Positions 1 to 13,319 of a stretch of 64,000 nucleotides of DNA are shown here, piece by piece (within the stretch, counting starts at the first letter, position 1; the number at the start of each line of letters is the position of its first letter). The translations under genes were made by a program, and so were the position numbers. A model generated the notes under the pieces. The model was not told the origin of the DNA, made no database searches, and saw nothing but the letters and a program-made list of their open reading frames with translations. This DNA comes from Gorsachius magnificus. Lineage: Eukaryota; Chordata; Aves; Pelecaniformes; Ardeidae. The stretch covers positions 84,009,684 to 84,073,683 of the forward strand of contig CM067082.1 in NCBI GenBank assembly GCA_034008185.1, written 5' to 3'.

Positions 1-3000
1 TCCTAGCAGCCTGAAGCCCGTCCTGTGCGGCATCTGCATTCCTACTGTGTTCCTGACTGCCAGCCCAGGGCAATAATGTTCTCCATCCTTGTTTCTCCCC
101 TCTCTCTCCGCATCCTGCATTGCACTCCGGTGATCTGAGGAAGGTGGGAGTGCAAGAGATGGTGGTGATGCAGGAATCCCTGTGGAACAGTGGCAGCCAG
201 TTTTTGGAAAGCTGAAGGTTGAACGTAAATTTCAACAGAGTGCAGGAAGACAGCGCCTGCTTCGTGACATGGGGACAGTAGAAATTGTGTGCAGGCGTGC
301 TGTGCTCTAAAGACCACCCCTGTGCAGTCAGCTGATTGGCAGTAGGGATGTGGGGAAGAGAAAAATATATATGCAGAGAGGTGGTGATGTTGTGCACAGT
401 GCTCTGGTTATCTCCAGCTCATCTATTGATCCCTCATAATCATGCCAAGGTGTGATGACATGGTGTGATGCTAAGGTCCTGCTAAGAGACATCACTTCTG
501 CTAATAAAATTTGCTTTTCATGAATCCTGAGGAAGAGTTCCCATCTCTTTAAGATTTGAAAGTTTCAAATAGTTTGAATTAGAAATAGGAAGAGTGGGAT
601 AGCAGCCCTCTTCCAAGTGAGGAAAAGTACACAGAAGCTAAACAGGTTCTGATAAATTAGACTGTCACCAGATCTTCCTCCTTTAATCTGGTCACTCTGT
701 GGGCTTCGACAGACACATTGGTTGGGGTACATTGTCACCTGCTGCTTAGGTCTGGTGCTTGAGTTTGGGCTTGATTTGATAAGATTTTTGTAAACTATTT
801 TTATGGGCCAATGAAATACACTTGCTAATTGTAAGCAAGTGCTCGTATTTGGGAAGTTTTAAAACTCAGCACAATCTGAGTAGATTTCCACAGGGTCAGC
901 AAATCCACATTTATAACCAGTAACCCACCTAGTCATATCTTGTGCTCCTTGGAATTCAGTAGGTGGTGTAGCTCTTCTAAAATGGCTGTAGTTTTGGTTT
1001 TTAAAAACATCAGCAAAACCCCTGCTTTTCCTAGCTTCAATTTTGCAAAAATCTTGAACTACATCTTAGGGTGAAGTTGAGAAAAACAAAGCAAAAACTC
1101 CACAGCCTTAGGCAGAATGCAAATACAGAAAATACTGGCTTTGTAAATGGTTAATGTCTGACAAAGAATGGGTAAAAGCAAAACCTTACAGTGGAGCATA
1201 CAAGGCAGGCTTGAGACAGGTGTGAAAGAGAGCAAACTGGTGGTATGATAAGGGAAGGTGTGATTTCAAACCAGTTTCTGAGTTTGAGCAGCTAAGGCTC
1301 AGTTTCAGGAGGAAGTTTGTTTCCCTCCAGCCAGATTTGTAAAAATAATCATATTTGCATAGAAGTTAGGTGTGTGACTACCCTGGAGTATCTAGGATCT
1401 AGACTCCTGAATAATGAAGTAGGTAATTATGATAAGCAGTAGCAGCAGGATTAATCTTCAGTCTTTGTTTCGATGAGTAATAGAAGTAAGTTTAAGGGTT
1501 TTTTCCCCTGTTTCTTGGCACCCATTTATTCCTGTGGAAAATGGCTTAAAAAATTGCTTTGGTAGCATTTTCAGCTCAGATTGAATCCAATGTGCAGAAC
1601 GTAGTGTTTATTAGACTCACAGTTCTGAAGCTTCAGAGAAATTTCTAATAGGCACGTATTGTCAGAGGACCAAAAACGTTGATGTTCATCAGACTGCAAA
1701 TTGGAACTGACCTGATATCACTGCAAGTAGTGTTGCTTTTGTCTTCTGTAGATATGTATTTCCCCTTTTCTCTGTAGCTAATTTTGCATCTTTCTCCAGT
1801 TCTTACAAAGCCATGAAATAAGATTTACCTCCATTACACTGATACTCTGTCCTTGGAGATATTCAGAACTCACCTGGACAAAGCCGTGGTTGACCCAATA
1901 GAAGTTGGTCCTGCTTTCAGAGTGTTACAGGTCCTTTCCAACCTGTGTTATTCTATCATTGTAAAATATTGATGTAGTGGAGATTTTATACATGAACATG
2001 CACATGCCCTTAGTTCTACATGAAGGACTAAGAGTGTAACAAAGGGCTTAATCATTAATTGCTTGGCTTAAGAAATAACAAGAGTGTGGGTAGCGGGCTT
2101 ACTCTATATGGAGTACTTGAATCAAACATGTTTGAAGTGAGGAAAACTTAGTTCTGCTGATGTCCTCATTTTTTCTAAATTGGCCAAGAAAGGAAAATTA
2201 AAAAAAAAAGTTAGGAAATTATGTAGAATAATGATAACTTGACAGAAAATGTTATGTATGCTGTTCACTAGATGATAGAACATTTATATTTATATATTCA
2301 GTTTATTTTGTGTCTGTTCTGTGAACTGGATGAGCTTTCCATTGCTCCTTTTCCACTGTGTCCTCCATTTTGCGTAAGATCAGGAGGAGACAACCAGAGG
2401 AGATCGTTTTTTTCAAAGTGAGGTTTACAGATGTTTCATTTTACTGAGTTTTCAATTACACGTTGTTGTATCTTTGAGACTGTATTTTTCACTGATTTTG
2501 TGTGTTTATTAAGAGCATGTGATTTTTTTTTTTTTCTCCAAGTCTTAATTCCAGACATCCCTGTGGAGATCCCAAAAGTTATGTCAGGATCCTTGTACAT
2601 AATTTGTTAAAAGTGTCTCTGTCTGGGTATGTCCTTATAGCTTTCATGTACACTATTCTTAAAAGGAATGGTTTCTAATTCCATCTGAATATGTGAAAAG
2701 CTGCAACATAATTTCATGTCATAAAGGTGCTGTGATAAAATGGACTGAAATACTTATTCTATCAATTTTGTACTTTGTTTACTACATATCCCTTCTGAAA
2801 TATTGCAGCACTAAACCCTATTCTTGTCAGAATAAGCAGTCAAGTAGTTTGTCTTTGGCTGTCAGACAAGAAAGGTGGGATTGGTGGTTGGGAGGCTCAT
2901 TTTGCAAGGTGATGTGTAAGAGGGCAGGTTTCATACTGAAGCAGAGTATTGTCATCAATGAAAACTTGTAACTTCAGAACTAGCAGCTGAAAGATGTGCA

Positions 3001-6000
3001 CTCCACTAGTGTGATGGAAAACCTGCTTTGTAGCGTGCCTTACTTTTTTTTTTGTAACACAATATACTCTGAGATAGCTATCAGAATATGTTTTTACAGA
3101 AATATGTTGCCTCTTTGAGAGCTGAAATTTTGCTTGGTTGGTTTATCCCTCAAGATTTATTAAATAATCATGTGGCAAAATATTTAGAGATCCAATTTCC
3201 CCTTAACATTTTCCCATGCAGATTTTGTTTGTGTTAGTAGGAGTTACATTGAGAAGAGGATACACATTGTAGTTGTGTGGGTTGGTTTTTGGGTTGGTTT
3301 TTTTTTAATCTTCTCTACTGGCACAGCAATTAGAGAATTATCTGTAGTCCTCTAGTTCTGAGTTATTCCCCCTTTTTTTTTTTTTAATAATAAAGCGAGC
3401 ATTTGCATTTTCTGTTTAGGGAAGAGTAGGCATATGTTGGGTAACTTCTTTTTTCCTGCAGCACACTCAACTCCCAACTCTGTGGAAGGAACTGAATCAG
3501 TTTGATAGCAAAATAACCATCTGTCCAAGAAAAAAAAAAATCTCATGAGAAAGCTGTCCAATAGGAAAAAGCACATAAAGCTGGTCAAGTGCACTGCTGG
3601 TCACCCTGCCTACTACTCTCAGTTGCAGGACTACCTTTTAAATCTGTGAGTGTCCTCTACTTCCTTCTAGCGTTAATGTACCCTTGGAGTCATATTTTTC
3701 ACAGAATCTAATCCCTGAAGGTACAAGAACATGCCTAGTGTACTTCCCTTAAAGTGCCTGGACAACCCCCTGTCACTGATTTGTGAGTTAGATACTGAAA
3801 TATTCCCCCCAAACCATAACGTGCTGTGACTAATCAGTAGATCTAAGTCCAATCCAATGTCTTGGTGAAAACAGGTCTTTAAAGGGAGACATAATTTGGG
3901 TCTTCTAGAACTGTTCTAGGTATTTAACGTGTTTGCATTCATAAGAAGAAATTGAAATTGTCCGTTGTCTGGTTTGGTCCTGCAATAACTATGGTAGTTT
4001 ATGTTAAAAGCTGAAATTTTCATCATCAGAAGTAGTTTGATACAAGTACTTCAGGAGGCTACAAGCATAACCAGCTCACATGGGCCAGAGAACAGGGTTC
4101 CTACAGAAAAGGTTGGGTTTGACACCAGTAGGTATCTCTGCCCTTCCTTTGTGTTTCCACAAGTGAACATCAGGCCAGAGCAGGACCTTAACATCCATTC
4201 TCATGCTCAGTCTTCTCCATTCCAGCTCTGTGATACAAGCACACACTGCGTGACAGCAATAATTTTCTTCCCTGAGTAACAGAGTTGGGTGGCTGTCCCT
4301 CCCATCTGGTCATCCCACCTCAGCGGTTTCAAGAACAGCACAGCATCTTGACTGCTAATAGGGGCTGGCCTGTAAGCAGCTGATGAGGCCCTTCGTTATT
4401 TGTCATACAGTAATGCATAGGATATCTTGTTAGGCCTCGTTCGCAGTTTGCAAAACACATTTATCACTGACCTAGAGTTTAGCATCTAATTTAAAACACG
4501 GAACAGGTGGCAGTTGACAAGATGGCTTAGGAGCTGGAGGCATAAGCATCACACTGCTTGTAGGCTGAACTAGAGCTTCCCATTCAAGCTTAGTACTACC
4601 TCATACAGTGCCTACAGAAAAATATATTTTTTTATGTGGCTAAATTGTGTCACCACAAGGAAAGAAACCAATTACTGGTGTATCTGGTCCCCATACAGAA
4701 GTTTGCAAATGCTGGGATGGCTGCACTGAATTAGTCCTCTACTCTGGTGCTGTTCCCTATTATGGATAAAGGTAGTGGTTGTCATTTTTATTTTCTTACT
4801 GGTCTTTGTCTCATAAAAAAATAATAATAATACAGGACTAGCTGAAGGAAGGTTTGGGAGAATTCACCCTGGCAAATTTTGTTGTAAAGGCTAAGATTTG
4901 CCTTTCATACATCAGCACAAGGGATCACATCAATGGGGTTTATGATGGGTCAGTGTGGTGGGGACAGGGCTGCAGCTGCTGTTGCTTTTGGGATATCCTT
5001 GCTGCAAAAGAGAGGTGTACAACTCTCTTAGGGCTGTCCTAATGAACATGAGCATGGGTGGCAATAGAGATGTGATGTCACAGACTTCTGCGCTGGGCTG
5101 GCAAGCTTTCTGTCTGTCAGTCTGCCATCAAGGTTGTCTGTCTAAAGATTTTTGGCACAGATGTTACTTTGTAACTTACCTTCAGTGCTTTGTATTTATC
5201 CATATCAGCTCAACTTGAGCTTGTGTATTCAGGCTACAGCAGTACTTCAGGTTTGCTCTTGGGGACATGCTTTCAGAGCCTTTCTAAACTTCTTTTGAAA
5301 TGGGAAATTTCTCTGGGCCCTGAAGCACTCAGGAACCAGAAGCACGCATGTCTCAGAAATGTCTCAGGTTTGTGCTGTGACCATATAAGCACATACCCGT
5401 TTTTTACTGTGTATCTCTGAAATGCATAATGTTCTTCCAAAACAAGATAATGTACTGGGAAAATAGGGTTATTGGAGTTCACTGGGCATTGCAAATCCTG
5501 TCACTCTTGCATATATACTCCAATAGGTAGATTCTGTGTAAAAACAACTTCTAAACTGCTAAAACAATAAAAACAGCCAGCAACCCTGGCTTTTCAGCAG
5601 CCATGTGGGCTATATCAATGTGTGGGTAATACACAAGAAGGTTCACCAGAAGTTCCTTCTGTCTTTGGTTATCTCTAGCCTGTTGCCTTTTCCTCTTAGA
5701 GCCCTCCTGCCTCTGCTGGCTGAAGGCAAAATTTCAAGTCCTTCATTTAAACCATGGGTGTTTACAGCGCGTTATTTAATGTATTGGTGAATAAGACTTT
5801 CGGATGAGATTTTGAAAGTGGTGTTATTTATTTCATGTTTCAATTTGGTTTGAGGTTGTGGGGGTTTCTTTGCCTTAATATTCTTCCAATCCTTTGCATG
5901 GTACTGTAGGTTTTTTTCTTGATGTCCTTAGCCAAATTGTCCTTTTCCTTTAATAATAATCAATTTAGTAGGGATTTATTTTGCCTAAATAAACAAAGTG

Positions 6001-9000
6001 GTTTCAAATTAGGCCTGCACACAATCCAGTCTCTTCAGATTTCTGTTGTGTTGCAAGAGAGAACATTTTCTGGTTTTCCTGTACCATTTTAATGAAGGTA
6101 GTTAAGAAAGTTTAGAAAGTAAAAAGATTGAGCACTCCCTTTTCTTGGTAAGAACAGAATAAAACAAAACCTGTAAATGTTCTGAATGTTAGAACAATAT
6201 GATTGTAATTAAAGTATAGGGAGGACTGTTATTACTCTACTTAGCTTTCCTGAAAAATTAACATACTGTTTACTAACAAACAGGTCTGGTTATCTACCTA
6301 TTGTGAGGAGAGTACTCAGAAGGATGTTTCTTTTAAACAATTCCTAACTGGCTTTTTTGAATTCTACCAGTATTGCTGTATTCCCCTTCTCGTAATCTTT
6401 TGACCCCTTTGCAAATGTTCTAAGTGTAGATATTTAGAAATTACTCGTTTCTTTGTTTGATTAAATTCAGGCAGAAAAATTACTTTGGACCTATTTGAGC
6501 AGGCAGTGGTATGTCATAATGCTAAGAAAAAATAAATACTTAAATAGAGTATTTCTTATATAATTGCATCCACAGAACTATTACAGTTTTCTGAAATACT
6601 TCCTGTGATTTTGCACTAGTGTGATCTCTGTAGGACAGTCAGCATAAGCAGCAGAAAAGAAAATCTAATGTTAAATAAAAAAGTTTGTAGGAACATACGT
6701 CTGGAGCTTTTATTTTTTTTTATCTAGGAATATGTCTTATTCCATGTGTAGGCTAACATGCATGTCGGTGTAAAGCCAACTGAATAACTGTATGTTAAGC
6801 TACAGCAATAGCATGGTTCTTTGGGGGTAAAGCAACAATTGCTAAGTAATTTATTTCTTCACTTTCCAAAGGATTGAGTGCCAGAACTATAGAGACACCA
6901 AGACCAGAACATTGTGAAAGGAGAATAGTCACAGTGTGCCAGTGTATGTCCAGTACAGCAAACTTTCAGCCTTAATATGTAGGTAATGATGTATTGGAGA
7001 GAGAGTGTTTTGAATATGCATACTTCCAACTGAGCTGAACTGGAACTTTACGCTATTGTATTGGCAGGATAGAAACCCTTATATAAGGGGATGTATGCAT
7101 GTAAGACCTGCTTACACAACTTAGGCGACACACTAAGAGAAAAATATCTTTTTATTAGTAGGATTTTTCTTAATAAGTACAGCTTGTGGACATCTTTCTA
7201 AAATGTAAGACTTGTGAAAAGAGGAATAGGATTTTTGTACGCCTGCATGACATCTGTACTTAATTAACAAGTTTATTTCCAAAAGTGCTTAGCTGAAGGT
7301 CAGAAATTAATCCCAAGAAATCTTTCTTTTTTCTCTTTGAATTACTTTTTGTTAATAAAATAGCAAAAAAAAAAATAAATTATGCCTGTGTGTTCCTTGC
7401 TTGTGGTTAGTCCAGACATACTTTTTCCAATACAGACCTTTTTTTAATGCTACACCACTAGTAATATTTTGAATTGCGGAAAACACTTTTATAAAATGTT
7501 GCAGTAAGGGAGACTTTTTAGCAGAGTTCTCTTTTTCTTTTTAATTTTCCATATGCACAGGATATTGCTTTGACGTATCAAAGAATCGGTTCTGCCGTGA
7601 ACAGAAAGAAGGAGCGTGTACTCAAAGTAACTGGGCGGGTAAAAAACAACAACTGGAGAAGGCTGTGCAAGAGATTTAAGTTGCTTCCACCAAACAAGTC
7701 TTACATTCATTCTCAAGAGCCTCAGCCCTGGCTCTTTTGCTAGCTTTCACCAGTACGGCCTGCTTATCAAAGCACTTTATCAGTGGGGAAGGGATGTGGG
7801 TTAACCACTTCACTCAACTCTAACTTCCCAGCTAGCAGTCTGTCACCCGACAGCTGGTTTGCAATACATACACTACGTGCCGCGGAGCCGATTCAGAGCT
7901 CATGACAAGAACGGCATTGTATTATGGGGCTTGTTCAAGCTTGGGGTTAGTTTCCTATAAGCTTTAAGGGAAAAGAATCCAAGCGCAGCTCCGAGGTTCT
8001 GCTGGCTTTTTAAAAAAGGTATTTTCCCCAGCACAGTTAGGTCTATGCGTATGAGTATATGTTTAAAATATGCAAGCTCCTAGTCCTTGCCATCTCCCCT
8101 TTCTGGAAAGAGTCAGCATACCTGTTTCAAGTGCTAATATAGCAGAACAGATCCCTCAGTAACTCTGCGAGTGGTATATCCTTAATATAGATACAGGGTG
8201 TGAATGTGTGTGCCTGTATTTCTATTTATTTCCATTCTATTTTTTCTCTGTGTGTACATAGAAAATAAAAACACATTCAAAGGTAGGCTGGATTTGAACA
8301 ATTTTTGAGGGGCAGGTTCAAAGCACATTTAGATTGGGGAAACTAATACGCTGGTTCCTTCAGTGTTTGCTTTCTTACTTAAGCACAAGTTAAATACCCA
8401 GCCTTCATGAGGGTGAACCTAACCCTCTGAAAATGCATAGATTTAATGTGGTTTCAGGGGGAGCGGCAGAGAAAAGGTTAATACCACGTCTGCTCTTCAG
8501 AATCCAAGCATGATGGTGAAGCTGCTGAGCTTCCCACAGGCTGCTCCTTGGCCTGGAGATCCTGGAAAACAGAGGTCCAGTGTGGGGGAGGCAGGGGATC
8601 AGATGAGCAAACCCAAACCCAAGCAGCTGGGAACCTGTGGGGTGGCAGGGTAGACTAACAGACCACCCAGTAGTTAAGAGGGTCTAGGGTGGATTAAAAA
8701 AGCAGAGGAATAGCAAGGGGCTTTTTTAGTTCTGTGCTAGAGGGAGGTGTGTGGGATGGAATTGGGCATTGGGTATTTATTAATCACCTCCTATATTAGC
8801 CAGAGGTTAATACAGAAGGATTATTTCCAAGCAAAGTTCATGTAACTTGCTGAAAATACCTTCTTCATTCTCAGCGGGTGCCCACAGCACCTGGCATCTT
8901 CACTAGAGTAAGGACTGGGGTGTTGCCCTGGCCCCCACTGCTCCCCGTTCCTCCCCCTTACCTTGCACACTGGCCTCTAGTTCATAGATGTGCTGTAAAA

Positions 9001-12000
9001 TTTCCAAGCTGCACCAGTCCTCTGGAGATTAATAATTGCAGAGGGAAAGTGGCAGGAGCGGAATGCTGTTCTGCCAGGATGAATCCCGCTGGGGCTGTGA
9101 TGAGGCCAGGTTTGGCTCTGGTGTCCCTCTGAAGCTCGTCAGGCTTTTATGTCTCTCAGCTGGGTGAAGTACGCTGACGAACTGCTGGGTTTTGGCAGGC
9201 TACAGCATAACGCTTCACCTTGCGGACCACAGGCATCCCAAGAGAAGATTATCCCTGCACCACCATGAGTGTTTTGAATTTCATGGTGCTGCAGTCTTCT
9301 GAACACCTTCTGTTTGGTGGTCTTGATGGCAAAGCTAGTCTCGGGCTGTGGTTCATGGTTCCTCATGGAACAGTTTTACGATGACTTTCCAAAACTGCTT
9401 TCTGTTTGTCTTTTCCTAGGGATAGAGTAGGAGGAGGGAGTGTTAAATATTCAACTTGTTCTCTATTTCAGCATTTGCATGAGATACAAATGAAGCCTAG
9501 AAACAATTTAATTTCATTCCTGTGACAGAACTATGACAAATCCTGTTAATGGGTTATATATCAGTCTTTGAACTTGTGCAAATGAGTTCTGTTACCAGAC
9601 CCTGTTTTCATTCCTTTCCTTAAACACAGCAAATGAGTAAGATGTGTGAAAGAGTGGAGAACTTTAATTGTAGTACTGATTATTTGATCCATTTCCTTAT
9701 AAATAATATTCTTTTAACATCTTGGATCTGGAAGACTCTCAAAAAACCCTCTAAAATACTAATTTCATATTCATATGAGCAACTTATCAGAATGATTTGA
9801 TCTGGTTCTTTATAAACCTTGTATTTTACGAAATGCAGAAGAATGTACAAATATGCTTATGACAGCTTGAAACAGTGATGGAGGATATCAGTGATGAATT
9901 AAATCTGGACAGGATGAATTTACACAGCTAAAATGGAAATACTCTTACTAGAGTTTCACCTAGGATATAGTGCTATACAATCTGCACCCAAAAAAGGGCC
10001 CAGGCATCTCTAACTACTGTAATAGCTCTTACCTGAAAGATGTTATTTCTGATGATGAATTGGTACCTAGAGACTTCCTGGTACATCACTTCAGTACAGG
10101 TTATTTGCTCAGTGTAATTTCTCACTATTTTTACAGAAGATACCCTCCCAACATCCCCCATCCAGTTATTGGCTTGGCATAACTACTGCGGTACATGTTA
10201 TTAGACAGCCTTTGCAAGGTAGTGGTCTAAGAAGTACTAGAAAGCAGCCATGCTATCGAAATTTTTCCTCTCTGACTGCTTTAAAGGATTTCACATGGTT
10301 ATCATCATCATTCATTAATTTAGTATGCTTTTATATTTCTGATGGAGGTGTTCAGTTTAATTCTTCTAAGTTGTATGGGCCTTCCTTCATGACCAAGAGA
10401 AATAGCTGCCCAGGGTGAGTTGTTAGCAGGCTTCATGCTGAAGGGAGGTGGTTTCCTGTGGATCGCTCTGCCACTCTTTATTTTATATTCTGAAACGCAT
10501 TTTACAGGTGTGAATCATACCTCAAAGGCAAGAGGAGGTAAGCATGAGGCAGGTGAGTATTGTCAGTTCTGAGGAACAAAGTGTTAGACGTTTTCAGAGG
10601 TTAGCAAAAATAGCAGAACAAGGATTCTTTGATTTTCTAATCAGTGTGGTTCAATGTTCAAGGCAGGTACAGCTGTTTAAATGTGGAGATTTCCTTTTGC
10701 CATTGCACTCTCAGGTATTTATGTTGGTTTTGGTGATCTATGGATTTGATGAGTTTGTCTGATGCGCCTATAACTGTATCTAGCTATTGATTTTAATAAA
10801 AATTTAGTTTAGGCTAGATATACATTTAATACAATTAAAACTGACAGATATCCTAAACTTTGAAATAGAACCATGAAGGAAAATATCCCAGTTGGTCACC
10901 AAATGGGGAGTCTAGATGGCCCAGAGAAAGGGCTTTAAGACAGGACCATCTTCAGGTGAGTCACAACAGTCTGTCCTCCCTACCGCAAGGGGGAGAAGCA
11001 AGAGGGGCAAAGAAAAAGGATTTTAGACCACAGGACTCACCTCAGGAGCACAAACTTGGTTTTTAAATTAGTTATTTCACCAACAACTGTTATTGTTTGA
11101 TAATGTGAGGAAACAATCAGTGACTTGCAGCAGTGGAGACTGAGAAGGATTTTTCTTCTGAGGGTCAGGCTGGCATAGCCCCATCAGAAATTTCAGAGGA
11201 ATGGAGACTGAAGGCAAATGTGCTTTTAAATACCTTAAAGGATGACGGCAAGTCCCAGTGATCAGGGGTCTTGAGTATTTAAATGGCCAGGGGCCAACCT
11301 TGGGAAGTAAGTGGTATGATGGCAGGCTGGTACACCTTGAGCCATGGCCACTGCAAAGAAATAGAGTGATGCAACATAGTGAACCCTGAGTTTTAGGTAA
11401 GTAACCTTTGGATCCAGGAAATCATCTCTTCTACCTCCCGCCCAGCAGATTGTAAATAAAGGATTTAATTGTTCGCTATTTGTAGGATATAGATGTAACT
11501 TGTTTATGCCTGATAATGGGTACATACTGTAAATAAAATTATAGCCTGACATTTTTTAGTCCCACATTAAGTTATCGTATCATCCTTTATGATGTGTGAG
11601 CTAATAACTGGGAAGAATTATATCTGAGAGTAAATCTTAAATTTTTCTTTTTCCAGTAGATTCATTCCTCTAATTTTGAAACTAATGGTAAATTCCTGTC
11701 TATTTGAATGCTATTTGTGAGCTATCTAAAGCATGCAGGAGGCTGTTCTCAAGAGCATTTATGGCAGTCTTATGGGGTATTTATATAGGCTTCAAGAGGG
11801 TTGATTATCTACAGTTCTGCATGCCGTATAAAAATGGCTGTGGGTGGTGATAGATTCCTTTGGACAGTCATGCTTGGATATTGCATCAATATACCTAGAT
11901 TTTTATTAACACCTTGTTAAGTTAAGAGCTGTTCCGAAGAGGTTAATACATTTTTCAGAAAGGAAACTTTATTTTATCATTTAATTTTGTCCTGCTGATT
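1..12000 (+). other. GMDS upstream intron, first part: no gene seen
   Basis: This is AT-rich intronic sequence. Reading frames are short, none exceeds about 100 codons, and none resembles a protein I know. The only recognisable insertion is a CR1 tail near 1.84-1.96 kb. Short homopolymer and T/G-rich runs occur, for example near 3.29 kb and 3.37 kb. I saw no tRNA, rRNA, CpG island or promoter-like sequence. Assignment to the GMDS intron is inferred from the + strand exons at 48-49 kb. Confidence 0.7.
1841..1961 (+). repeat. CR1 LINE 3' end fragment, diverged
   Basis: The stretch from TCCTTGGAGATATTCAGAAC to TCCTTTCCAACCTG...TTCTAT follows the 3' untranslated end of avian CR1: the 'ccttggagatattcaaaac', 'ctggaca' and 'gtcctttccaacct' blocks occur in order. 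A piece of the usual 'ggactagatgatctc' segment is missing. The copy is 5'-truncated like most CR1s and lies in the sense orientation to the GMDS transcript. Confidence 0.8.
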
Positions 12001-13296
12001 TTTATTATTGACTAGTTGTGGGAGACAGAGGTTGAACTGAAACTTTTTACACCCCAGAGCATGCCCATTAAATTTCTTTTTAAAAAGCTTGTCTCACCCT
12101 TCTTTTTGCAGGACAAATGCATTAATAAAACTGGTATATGCCCCAATGCATCACCAGCTGTAATTTGTTATAAAATATGAATTATTTTAGCTGCTAACAC
12201 ATTGCTCTCCACTGTGACGAAACTGTTAAAAGCTTTTTTTGAAATAAAAATAGAGACAAAATTCTCTTTCATATTCTGTTGAATGTCAAAGGTGAGATTT
12301 GAATGTTGCCGAAGGAAGTTGAGATTGAATTTAGAATTTCCTTTGTATCTGGAGCAATCAACAGTGATGATTTGTCCAGGCCTATTGTTTCAAGAATTAT
12401 TGTTAACTTAAGAAACAAAGGGTTGCAAAGTGCCCTTTGGAGAATCTTGTTCATTTTGTCATTCCTGCAGATATGAAAGAAATTCTTTATTCAGCAGGAT
12501 CCTTTTTGAAAAGGATAATGATACAAGCTTCACCACCTTCCCTTTAGGAAGTGCTCTCCAAACAGTTGAAGGGAAACAGAAGAACGTTTTTGCTGCGGTG
12601 ACTAAATGTAGGTCTTGTTCAAGTACTTGGCTTGCTTCGATATCTATCCCCTCCTCACCCAACTGTAAAGGTTTACCTGGGCTGCAGGACAGAAATAACA
12701 CTGAATTCTTTGCCAGCTGCTGCAGCCTTTCCTTTAGCTGCCTGCTGCTGGTTGAAGTTAGAGCTCTCCTGGAAGCGGAGGCTGTGAGGCTTGATCACCT
12801 GTGCTCCTTCCGTGTAGTCTTCAAGCACAGCTTTCCCCGCTACAGTCCGTCTTGGGTTGTTGCTGCTATTTCAGGTCTTATTAAATTTAGTTGTTGATTG
12901 ATTCTTCCTGTCAGTCCCAAATCCACTGTTGTGTAACTTGGTTAGTTTTAGTTAAGATTTGCCAGTAATGTCAGGACTAGACTGTGTTGTCCTTATGCGA
13001 GATAAAGGAGTGTTGCATGTTCCTTCATTCCTGTCATCAGATACTAATGAACACATAGTGTAAAATAAGCAGAACTACTGGTGATTTGTTCAAAATGCCC
13101 CCAGAAAATGCATGTTCAAAGTAGAGGTGGGCCATTGGAGCACTTCTTGAGCTTGGTTTTGGTGTTATGCTTGAACTCACTCTTTTTGCTCCTTCTTCAA
13201 CCATGTCTCACAATTCCCGAGGCTTCTGGGAGAGATAAAGGTTTCTCTGCAGAATCTCAAATTCTGAAACACAGGACATCTTGTTCCGCTTCTATC

Positions 13297-13319
13297 TTTT
13301 TTTTTTTTTTTTTTTTTTT
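13297..13319 (+). repeat. Poly-T tract (23 T)
   Basis: An uninterrupted run of 23 T. It inflates overlapping open frames, adding poly-Phe on plus and poly-Lys on minus. Confidence 0.95.

Noticed and set aside
12430..12897. 155-codon plus-strand frame rich in Cys and Ser
   Set aside because: Composition looks arbitrary, no motif is recognised, and there is no promoter or splice support.
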